Below, piece by piece: positions 54,311 to 64,000 of a stretch of DNA of 64,000 nucleotides (within the stretch, counting starts at the first letter, position 1; the number at the start of each line of letters is the position of its first letter). The translations under genes were made by a program, and so were the position numbers. This DNA is from Castanea sativa (lineage: Eukaryota > Streptophyta > Magnoliopsida > Fagales > Fagaceae). Location: NCBI RefSeq assembly GCF_040712315.1, contig NC_134020.1, positions 53,305,751 to 53,369,750 of the forward strand, written 5' to 3'. The notes under the pieces are model-generated. The model made no database searches, had not been told where the DNA came from, and worked only from the letters and a program-made list of their open reading frames with translations.

Positions 54311-55317
54311 TCATGTCAACCCGTTAAATAAAAACGGTTTAGGGTCTGTTTAGATACTGCTTATTTTGCTAAAATTGAAAATTTATTGCTGAAAATACTA
54401 TAAATAAAGGTAAAAGTTAGTTGAAATAATACAGTAGACTCATGAATAGTGTCAAAAAATACAGTAAGGCCCATAAATAATAGCAAAAATATGTTGAATA
54501 GTGAAATAATTTATAATTTTAATCTATGTCCAAACGCACACATAGTACAATTTTTTTTTTATACAAGATAAAAATTTTACTCTAGCCTAATCTAAGTGTA
54601 TATGTGTGTGAAGCTCCCTCTTAGAGACTTGAACCCCGGCCCTTACACCCCACACTCCACAAACACTTATACCTGTGGAGTGACCATCACACCAAAAGTG
54701 TGCGGTGGTCACATAGTACAATTTTTAAAAACCCAAAAATTGCAACAAAAAAAAAATTCATGTAATTAGCCAATACTTAAAAATATTTAGCTCTCCCATC
54801 CCACCTAACCAATGCTCTTCCCCCAATCATTTCTCTCCCCTTTTTTACTCTTCTTCTCCCCATTATATCCTACCTTACCGTTATTCTTTCTCCAATCATT
54901 TATCTCCCTTATTTTACTCTTTTTTAGCCCATCAATTCTTATTCCCATTTAATCTTTTTTATTTTTACATTAATTTACTATTACTAATTCTGAAAAATTT
55001 CTCTCCCAATCATTCTATATTTTATCCCTAAAAAAGAGTAATTACTAGCTCTTTATTTGATATTCTTCTTTCTTTTGGTGGATTTCCAATTCTTTCTAAT
55101 ATCTAAGCTTTCAATTGATTGTTATAAAATCTATCTTCTGATTTGATTTCATTCTAATTTTTTTTAAAGATAATATTTTAATTTTATGATGACCTTTGAT
55201 TATCATTATCAAATTAAAAGAGTTTCTCAAAAAAAATTATCAAATTAAAAGATAATCATCTTGAGAGTAGGAGAAATTTCATTCATTGCACGCATGTTCA
55301 TGACCACTGCCTTCTGA
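54311..55317. repeat. Spacer and RLP 3'-flank duplicate
   Basis: 54,340-54,540 resembles 45,770-45,960 (tattttgctaaaattgaaaa, aatagtgtcaaaaaatacag), a dispersed sequence. From 54,725 on it matches 40,540-41,260. No gene. Confidence 0.75.
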
Positions 55318-55611
55318 TCAGTTGCCACCAAATGCTCGTATAAATAAATTTAAGAAAAAGTTTACCTCCAAAAAATTAAATTTCACAACCCAGGAATGAA
55401 AGCCAGTACTACAATTGACTCTGTCCCAGTTGCAACAATTTGAGCTTGAATTCCACGACTCTAACTCAAACAATAAGCTTTTTGATGAAGAACTGGTAGT
55501 TTTAATGAGAGAAGATTTAAACTGGAGAAGGGCTTGTTTTTTATCTTCAGGACAACAAAGAGAAGGGGTGAAAAAGATGAGAAATGATAGTATCAGGCTG
55601 AGTTTGGTCAT
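55318..55611 (-). pseudogene. RLP remnant E: open 97-codon signal peptide plus N-cap
   Basis: The frame MTKLSLILSFLIFFTPSLCC PEDKKQALLQ.. is intact from the ATG (55,609-55,611) through the cysteine cap (SNCCNWDRVNC). After about residue 75 it leaves RLP homology and runs through unrelated flank to a stop at 55,318. All LRRs, the membrane helix and the tail are missing. If expressed it would be a small secreted cap domain, but the promoter is cut by the insertion at 55,661. A pseudogene is the simplest view. Confidence 0.8.
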
Positions 55612-55660
55612 TGTTGTGTTTCTTTGATCCTTGTTGTATGGTTGTGTGAAGTTCACATGC

Positions 55661-56604
55661 TGGGAAGCACGGGTGCGGCGTTTGGGCCGCCGCACCTGCG
55701 TCCGACCTGGCCCGATGCGGGGAAGCGCAGGCGACGCCGCTGCCTGCACGTCTGTGCCGCGTCGGACATTAAAAAAATAATTTTTTCGGCCCGATACACG
55801 CCGATTTGTGCCGATACGGCGCCGATTCGTGCCTATTCGGTCCATATCGGGCGCAACACCAATACCAGCCGTTACAACCGAAATTCAAAAAAAAAAAAAA
55901 AAAAACAAACAACAGGTGCAAAACGCACCGTTTAACTTGGCTGGAAAAAACAAATGGTGCAAATGCATCGTTTGGAAATAAAACCAAAACCCTATAGCTC
56001 TCAACCAAAACACTCTCATTTCATTTCTCTTCAATTCAGTTTTTCACTTAGACCGCTTCTGCTCTCAGCCGACCCAGCCCTCTACCTCTTCAATCTTCAT
56101 TTTTCTTACGCCTCTCTCCCACTCTTTGCCTTCACTCTTCAGCTAGGCTCTCTCCCATTCTCTGCCTTCACTCTTCAGCTATGCTAGTCTCATTTTTCAG
56201 TGCTCCACTTCATCTCCCTTGCTCTCCGTCTCCCCTCACTGTCAGGTATCATAGCTCTCACACTCACACTCTTAGTTAATTGTTAATAGATGATTTTTTA
56301 TTTAGTTAATCGTTATTATTACTCATTGTGATTTGTGATTGTGTTGTGAATCTGTGATGAGCTAATTTTTTTATTTAATGGAGTTGTATTCTAGTTATTA
56401 TTTACTGTTACTCTTAAATTTGATATATGTTTATATAATGTGAAAAAAGTATGTTTAGAAATATATTAAAAATATAAATAAAAATATTTTTAATAATTTT
56501 TTAATCGCCACACCCCGCTGCACCCGCACCCGCATTCTACTTTTTTAAAAATTGTCGAGTCTTGCACTCACACCCAAATCCCGAAACGCACCCGTGCTTC
56601 ATAA
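55661..56604. mobile_element. DNA transposon, 944 bp, GAAGCACGGGTGCG ends and 9-bp target duplication
   Basis: A perfect direct repeat TTCACATGC (55,652-55,660 and 56,605-56,613) flanks it, and the intact RLP copy shows the site without the insert (ttcacatgctgcacc, 45,171 onward). Ends share GAAGCACGGGTGCG inverted. The interior is GC-rich at the left (gccgatacggcgccgattcg) with poly-A at 55,888-55,905. No transposase. A 9-bp duplication suggests Mutator; if the duplication is really 8 bp, hAT. Confidence 0.9.
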
Positions 56605-58560
56605 TTCACATGCGGCACCACTTATGGTGGTGTACTCAAAAGTCTTAGTCAATGGGCAAGTAGCCATAGCCTTTGGAAAATCTGTTGGAAAGAAAAGAGA
56701 GTGCACTTTTGCTTGTCTCGCATCTTTCCATGGAGTGAGATTATTCAAAATTTTGACTTCTAATCAGTAGCGGCCCCACGATTATTTTCTAGGGGTTCAA
56801 TAACAAATATAAATTATACAAAATTTTAAATAAAAGATTAATTAAATATATCAACATCACAACAAAAAAAAAAATCTTTAATACATAAAATTTTACGATT
56901 GCTATCTACGATTTATCGTATTTTGAAATTATTGCATGATTTTTCATTATCAATCTTACTAACTACATATGTTTCAATGTACATAGTCAAGCAATCATTC
57001 ATCCACTAATTTCTCATTTGATTGATTTATTTAATATTTCTTAAGATCTAAATGAGTTTTTTCTAAGGTTTAAGTGTCTATTTAGGAGCAACTTATTTAG
57101 CTAAAACTGAAATTTTTTTAGTGAAAGTACTGTAAATCAAGCTAAAAGGTAACTAAAATAATACGGTGAGACTCATAATAGTACCAAAAAGTGTAATGAG
57201 ACCTATAAATAATAGCAAAAATAAGCTAAATAGTAAAAAAAAAAAAATTGGTTTTTTAAGTCAATGCCAAACGCACACTAGGATTAACAAATTTTACTTT
57301 TGTTGTTGGGCTAACTAAAATTTTTTTTCCCAAATTTTAGATCAAATTGATTTGTTATTGATATTTTTCTTTAGGTTTAAAAAGGTCAACATATTGTTAA
57401 GATGATTATATTCAAGTTTATTTCAATTGGGCTTAAAGTTAGGGTGTTCAAATTTTTATTTTAAGCATCAAAATAGGAAAAATATAATAATAAAAAAAAA
57501 AATTTTGGGTTCAATTTAGGGGGTTCATTTGAACCCCCTAGGCTCCAAGTGGAGCTGCCCCTACTTCTGGACTTACTCTCTAAAAATAAAATCAAAAGGA
57601 AAGATACTGAAAGTCATATTGGCTATTCTCTTTCCTGTGAAATGAGTATACCAAGATTTTGACTTTATTATTGTTTTACAAACGAAAAAAAGAAGTTGGG
57701 TAAGTAGCCGTAGCCTGTAGGCTTGTAGCCTTTGGGAAATTTGTTGGAAAGAAAAGAGTGTCTGGAAGGCACTTTGGCTTGTCTGGCATCTCTTTCTATG
57801 GAATGAGATTATTCAAATTTTTTACTTTTGGTCTTGTTTTTTTAAAAATAATACTAAAAGGAAAGATACTGAAAGTCATATTGGCTTTGTTAGGTTAAAA
57901 TAGATTGACCACGATTAATTAATATAATTATCTAAATTGATTAATTAGATTAAATTACATGCAAATTGTGAATGCACTAACAAATCACCAAATAAATTAA
58001 CATGCAGCAGAAAATATATAACATGGTGATTTTTTGACAAATTTGGAAAATCTCTCACAAGGCAAAATTTCTACCAGGTGAATTTTAGATCACCACTTTC
58101 AAGAATTCACTAATTAAGAACAAGTGGTTATAAATATAAATAATCTTACCACTACCCTAGACTATTCCAAAATACCAATCTACGGTTGAACATTTGCTCC
58201 AATACTGAATTGGACTTGATCATTTAGTAGATTTCTTCACTTTGCACAAATTTACAATCTGTGACTAACTCTTTTGCACAAATTTTCCTAAGCTCATAGC
58301 TTTTGGAAAATCTGTTGGAAAGAAAAGAGTGTCTAGAAGACACTTTGGCTTGTCTGGTATCTCTTTCCATGTGTGAGATTATTCAAAATTTTTACTTCTC
58401 GTCTTATTCTTTAAAATAAAACCAAAAGGAAAGATAGTGAAAGTCATATTCGCTTTTCTCTTTTGTGTGAAATGAGTTTATCAAAATTTTTAAAGAGAGT
58501 GTATTATTACTTTACTATTGTTTTACAAACAGAAAAAAAAAAAAAAAAAAAAAAAAAAAG
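56605..58560. repeat. RLP 5'-flank block, copy E, with a single 568-bp-type unit
   Basis: 56,605-56,760 matches the RLP upstream repeat. 56,765-57,562 is the shared insertion. 57,720-58,290 is one full 568-bp-type unit and 58,291-58,400 a partial one. The block matches 45,170-50,640 but with only one unit, so the array expanded in the other block only. Confidence 0.9.
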
Positions 58561-58611
58561 GTCAAAGTAGAGGAAGATTGTAAATGCATTTTACCAATGT
58601 ATTGGGGTGAT

Positions 58612-59870
58612 TTAACAGAAGAGCAGTGTAAAAAACAGTTTTCTATCATCATCTGCTCAAGACATAAGCTGCATAATGAATTGAGATCCCAATAGTTGGT
58701 CCTTTCACGGTTAAGGAAAAAGTTGGAAAAATTAAAAATTAAAAACATCACATGCCTTATAGTTAAATTTCAGACCTTTAAATTACTCAGGATTTTACTA
58801 GATGTATATTTAATATTAGGTAAGTATGGTATCTACAAACAAACATTGTATACCGTAGATTAAGTCCTTTTATTAGTAGCAATCACAACATGTCAAGTTG
58901 ATAAAACAAAAATAAGTGTAACAAAGGTAGTTTATTAAGCTTGTCTAGGCAGAGAAGATGGAGTGAATAGGCGTAAAGATATATGGGCCTGGCCTAAGTG
59001 GAAAAATTGCGAGCGTCTCATTAATTAGAAAAAAGGCCCACTCTATTCAAGTTCGTCTTTATATCCTAAAAGAAAGTGTTGAGTTCAAGGCCCAACATAC
59101 CACTCCATAACCGAAGGTCCCATCATGTTATCACTTTCCATCAGCTCTGATTTTGATTTTTGGTAGAGAGCTTTTTATTTTTTATTTTTGAGAAACCAAT
59201 GGGCTTTTGTGGTTCCAAATTGTTGAGCGACCTGTAATGCACTAATGCTTGTCGTCTTCTATTAACCAATGGGCAATGACCACACAGTGGTAAGTAGTAA
59301 ATTGACTAGATTCTATTCTAGTCAACCTAATGTCCTCTGTCTAACCCCTCGCCTAATCTTGAGGCCATCACGAAGAGATTCTTTCTTGCAATTATTTGGT
59401 GTTGGTAGAATAGAGATGCTGCACGTGTTTCACGAAATAATCAGATACTCGAAGAAATTTAGACAAAAAAAAAAAAGTAATGGGCTCTACCTCTACATTG
59501 TTTTGAATCTTCAATTCCACTCCACAATCAAATCCATCTAAATACATCTAAGAGAATTGACATAGACTAATAGAGTTAACTTCATGCACCATCATAGTGC
59601 AAAAGAAACAATTTCTAACAAAAGGTTTTGAATTCTATTTCGGAGGCCATTTCTATTTATTAATAAGAAAATTTGAAAATATTCAAGTGTCATTATATAT
59701 CTATTTTTTGAGTGAAAACAAAAGGCTATATTTGGAAAAGAAAAAAAAAAAGACCAATTAAAAAAAAAAAACTACTAAAAACAAAATGTTCTATCTTTAT
59801 CTTATGGCCTAATTAGAGAAGTTCAATGCAAGCAAATATATCTTGTCATGTCAACCCGCTAAGTATAAAC
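58612..59870. repeat. Segmental repeat, copy 2 (partner 53,155-54,310)
   Basis: See the partner for the extent. No gene. The duplication shows that blocks D (40,520-54,310) and E (54,720-59,870) are tandem copies of the same region. Confidence 0.92.
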
Positions 59871-60728
59871 AGCTTATATTTATCGATTAATCCAGTGATT
59901 ATAGAGAATGATGTGGGTGGTGGCGGTTTGAAAATTGAAATTTTAACCTTTAACCCGATTTGGACCATTCGATTAAGGACTTTTAACCTTTAACCCGACC
60001 CATGGGGCTTAAAGCAGTACAGCCTCATTTATTGCGGTTTCCTTTGTGTAGACCACACATGCCACCATTGTCGGTGAAAGTTAAGTCAACATATTGGACG
60101 GTAGTGGTCAATGATCATCAAAATCCAGACATAATCTTGACTGTTCAATTTTACAACCAACCAAAAATAATAATATAATAAAAACCTTATCCTTTTTCTT
60201 TTTAGTTTTTTATCCACACAAAAAAAAAAAAAAAGTTCGTTACTTAATTCACACTTGATCGTTAACACTAAAAACTAAACGGTGTTCTGATATAGTAACC
60301 GCCCGGCGGCAAATCCTCTCATTTCAAAACTTCCCCAATTCTCTCTCTCTCTCTCTCTCTAAAAACTGAATAATTAGAGAGAAGAATGAGTTTTCATTTT
60401 TGAGAGTGATTGCCTAATTGGGGCCCATCCCTATCATTTCACATCCAATTCTCAAGTGCAATTATTTTCCCTGGGAATTCAAATTTCATTTTCCCACAGG
60501 TAAAAATAATTATACTTTCCTTTTCCACTGTTAATTCAGTGCGTCGTCACTTTCTCCTTGTCTCTCACACTAACTCTCATTGCTCTGCAGTCACTTACTT
60601 TTTGCTGTACATGATAAGATAAGACTCTCATTATCTTTTTTTTTGGTTTTTACACTTGCAAATTGTTGTTAGAGCTTCCAAAGTACTACAACTTTGTGCG
60701 TTAATTCTCCGCTTTTTATTTTTCGTCC
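59871..60728. other. Upstream region of the LPP gene
   Basis: This holds the promoter and 5' UTR of the lipid phosphate phosphatase. A (CT)10 run at 60,341-60,360 is the kind of pyrimidine tract common near plant transcription starts. A doublet taacctttaacccga occurs twice (59,943 and 59,982). The last about 120 bp are duplicated at 37,880-37,989. Confidence 0.6.
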
Positions 60729-63700
60729 ATGGCGTGGGGAAATATTAGGTCGCTCTTTACCTTCTCGAGTGTTCGGAATACCTTTCAGGTTCGTTTACTG
60801 TATTTAATTTAATAATTAATTTAATCCTCTTCTGATTCTCATCTAATTACAAAATTATTGTTATTATTATTATTTTCTATTCTGAAATTTAAATTTATTT
60901 TATTAAATGTTGAATTATGAATTTTGATTGGTTTAGTTTCGTTTATATATGTCTTAGAATTCAATGATTTTTTTATCAGTCTGGAAATTGTGGTGGGATG
61001 TTGGGGGGATTTTGTGTTGTTAATCAGACTGCAATATCTAATGTTGTAATCTGCTTCTTCAACTAGAGCAAAGTTTTTCTTTTCGGCAGTTATTACTCGT
61101 GTTCCTGTGAAACAGAAAATATAGGGCATGTTTGGTAACGTTGTTCAAGTAATATTGTCGGTATTTTTTGGAAATACATGTAAGTGAAAAATTGTATGGT
61201 AATACGTGTAATTTTGTTTAAATACTGAAAACAGTTGCTCAAAACAGTAGAAAAGTTTTAGCTTTAAGCTGAAGAAGTAACTATTGGCGTGTCAGACACT
61301 TTGTCGAACTCAAGTATGTTGAGTACACTCTGCATGCGTGTCCGGACTGTGTAGGGATGAAAAAACATCATTTTCTTTATTTAAGTAATATATTAAAGAT
61401 TTTGATAGCTATTATTTATTTTGAAAAATCAAAATAAACATAAAATATGCCTAAAAATGAATAAAATATAGGTAATAATATATTAATTAGTTTAATTAAT
61501 TAATTAATTGTCGTATTCCTGTGTCCTAATTTTTCAAGAATTGTTCATGTTCGATGTTATAACCTGAGTCCATGCTTCTTAGTTTTAATGTGTAATAAAT
61601 TAAATTATTTTGTACATCCTCTCTTGCATTAAATTTAAGAAACTGATTTTGTGGAAAAAAAAAATTTAGCTTCCATTCATCGGTGGAATATATTAGATTC
61701 TTTAATGAGGTGATTTATGAAATATGTGCTTGCCCTTTAAATCTTAGAGCAACAAATGGATTCAATGGTCTGGGCATTAATGCAAATTTTGTGTATGTTA
61801 CAGCTGAGCAGAATTAGAAAAGTTGAGCTTGGGGCACCGGCGCACACTATTAAATCTCATGGCGCTGCTCTTGCTATGAATCACAAGCATGATTGGCTTA
61901 TATTGCTGTTTCTTGCAATGGTAGAAGTCAGTCTACTTATGATTCATCCATTTCGCCGCTTTGTGGGAAAGGATATGATGGAAGACCTTAAGTATCCTAT
62001 GAAAGACAACACAGTTCCTGTATGGTCTGTTCCTGTAAGTATTTTTTATTTTCTCAAATGTTGTTATGTAAATTTTACTATAAGGAACTAATACAGTGTT
62101 TGTACTCTACAAGGAAATTTATCTGTTGCTGCAAAACATTTTATCAATTGTGTTCTGTTTTCAATAGCTTTGTGATTTAAGTTTATTTGATATTTATAAT
62201 ATGTAGGGACTTAAATCAAGGACTATAAATTATTTGAAACTGTGCTATCTGGAAAAGGACAATAGAACTGTAAAGAAAGTGAAATTTTGGCCTTAAAGAT
62301 GATATGGATAAGAAAATGATTAATTTTAACGTTCTTTTCCATTTTTTTATTATCAGGTTTATGGAGTTGTGTTGCCTATTGCCATCTTCCTTCTCGTCTA
62401 TATTCGTAGGGGAGATGTGTATGATTTGCACCACAGCACTCTTGGTATGATAGTCATTATTTAACCAGAACAATTTCTTTAGTGTATTTTATTCTTAATC
62501 TTAGCTAAAGGAATATATTGTGAAGTGTTATATGATAACTTACATCTCTGTTGAAGAGCAGGTCTCTTATTTTCTGTGCTGGCTACTGCGGTGATTACGG
62601 ATGCAATAAAAGATGCAGTTGGCCGGCCTCGACCAGACTTCTTTTATCGTTGCTTTCCTGATGGAAAGGAAGTATAGTCTCATTTATCTCCAAATTCTTT
62701 TGTGTTTTTGTTGTTATTAAATGTCAATTGTTTTCCCAAAATCATTCAAACTCTTATGTACCTTCATTGGTATCATATGTCACACAGCCCCAAAAGTAAG
62801 TTTGGAAAAACCTTTTTAAGGAATTGAACAAAGCAGACTCCAATTGTTAGGACTAGATTCAGGTCATCCTCCCTCCCGCCTTCCTTTTTTTTTCTTTCTT
62901 TCTTTCTCCTAGGGGAGAAAAAGAAAAAGAAAACCACCTAAGGTGGAGTTGGTTAAATATCATCAGATGGCTTTCCAATTGATGTCAAACTAAGAGGTTT
63001 AACAACTTGCCCATCCCAGTCCTTGGTTAGATTTGGTGGAGAGGATCAGGTGTAGCTCCAGGTACCTACATGTTCCAATAAACAAGAAAAAAATTCCAAA
63101 GGTTGTCAAATTTGAGTATTTATAGTTAATCTACTAAGTATTGTGCAATTGTTTTTATGGGACTTAAGAATCATTACATAAATATTTGAATATGTCATTT
63201 TAACTGTTTTTCCATTAGTCTTCCTCAACAACATAGAGTTGCTTCCAAACTCTTTACCTGTTAATTTTAATTCAATGGTGGAAACCTTTACTTATTTTGA
63301 AATTTTTTTTTTTTGGCCCGAATGTCCAATATCTGTCATTATTATAATAGGCCAATCTCCTCTAGTACTTAGTTATTGATGTTTGGATTCTTTTTTTGTT
63401 AGTTTTATGATCAATTGGGAAATGTGATCTGCCATGGTAAAGCTAGTGATATAAGGGAAGGGCACAAGAGTTTCCCAAGTGGTCACACTTCAGGTAAGCA
63501 ACACTTCTACAGATTTTAATATTTTTGGTGAATTGATATGGATAAAGCTACACATCAACAACATACAGAATCCATAATCTATTAACTATTATACCTAAAA
63601 AAATTAATAATTTAAGCAAGGTGGTTTAAGAAGACATGGAAGTATCCTAAAATGATTGCCAAACCAGGCCTTTGATGGTATCGTGCTTGTAAAATTTACT

Positions 63701-64000
63701 TCTAATTGCTTCATATTTATATTCAGAACCAAGTAGACAATATTTTATGTGACTTAATCATAAAGAATGCTATCATGTCAGTTTACCAAAGCAGTGTATG
63801 AATCTTCACATTTGATATAATTTATGATTTTGGTCTGCAGCGGCCTTTGCAGGCTTAGGTTTTTTGTCATTATACTTGTCTGGAAAAATTCAAGCATTTG
63901 ATCGCAGAGGGCATGTGGCAAAACTATGTATAATTTTCCTTCCCCTACTTGTCGCATCCCTTATTGGTGTCTCACGAGTTAATGACTACTGGCACCATTG
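60729..64000 (+). CDS. LPP: Lipid phosphate phosphatase (PAP2 family), LPP2/LPP3-like, 3' end outside window
   Basis: Six exons with GT/AG borders and matching phases: 60,729-60,788, 61,804-62,034, 62,357-62,444, 62,562-62,671, 63,403-63,493 and 63,841 to the edge, 246 residues so far. The protein starts [12 protein letters not shown] and has hydrophobic helices at [33 protein letters not shown] and [15 protein letters not shown]. The three phosphatase motifs are complete: [15 protein letters not shown] and SRVNDYWH. Such integral membrane enzymes remove phosphate from phosphatidic acid, lysophosphatidic acid and diacylglycerol pyrophosphate, feeding lipid signalling and diacylglycerol supply. 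After PSGHTS the sequence is AAFAGLGF, where relatives I recall have WSFAGLGF. Numbering against Arabidopsis LPP2 or LPP3 is uncertain. Roughly the last 50-100 residues lie beyond 64,000. Its first exon and promoter have a decayed duplicate at 37,880-38,614. Confidence 0.95.

Noticed and set aside
62216..62473. 85-codon minus-strand frame
   Set aside because: It spans intron 2, exon 3 and intron 3 of the LPP gene on the opposite strand.

Overview
This window is plant nuclear DNA: spliced genes with GT/AG introns, AT-rich spacers, many microsatellites, and several plant transposon classes nested in one another. A woody rosid, perhaps Fagaceae (oak, beech or chestnut), is my best guess, from overall familiarity with the repeats. 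I could not test it. Only three host genes look functional: a two-exon short-chain dehydrogenase/reductase (12,052-13,086, minus), an intronless leucine-rich-repeat receptor-like protein, RLP (42,692-45,097, minus), and a lipid phosphate phosphatase gene (60,729 to the window edge, plus, six exons seen). Most other open frames are transposon-derived or chance.

Layout. 1-2,405 and 25,486-28,615 are two copies of one block that have since received different insertions. Between them lie a decayed Tat-type Ty3/gypsy retrotransposon on the minus strand (2,406-10,259), the SDR gene, a long inverted repeat (14,403-15,278), a clean solo LTR (15,366-16,091), a Mutator-type MITE and a complete 5.7-kb CACTA element (19,522-25,246). 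The CACTA element has matching CACTA termini and a TAT target duplication. It carries a five-exon transposase_24-type gene, a 190-bp tandem array, a GC-rich 33-bp minisatellite and three exons of the nuclear gene for cytochrome c oxidase subunit 5b.

28,616-59,870 is a decaying RLP cluster. Repeated blocks contain pieces of the same RLP gene and its upstream DNA: 29,466-30,210, 31,876-33,480, 34,844-35,600, 40,520-54,310 and 54,720-59,870. Only the copy at 42,692-45,097 is intact. Its upstream DNA has been amplified twice, as about 104-bp direct repeats (45,175-45,447) and as a 568-bp composite array (46,417-50,480). Just past its stop codon lies a 1,029-bp Mutator-type element with a perfect 9-bp target duplication. 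That element carries fragments of two unrelated host genes in opposite orientations, so it is a Pack-MULE.

60,300-64,000 holds the start of the lipid phosphate phosphatase gene. A decayed duplicate of its promoter and first exon lies about 22 kb upstream at 37,880-38,614, split by a Tourist-like MITE.

I see no prokaryotic, organellar, rRNA, tRNA or CRISPR features. The most notable observations are the two gene-capturing elements (CACTA with COX5b, Pack-MULE with methyltransferase and TXNDC9-like pieces), the composite array beside the intact RLP, and the mutation pattern in the Tat element.
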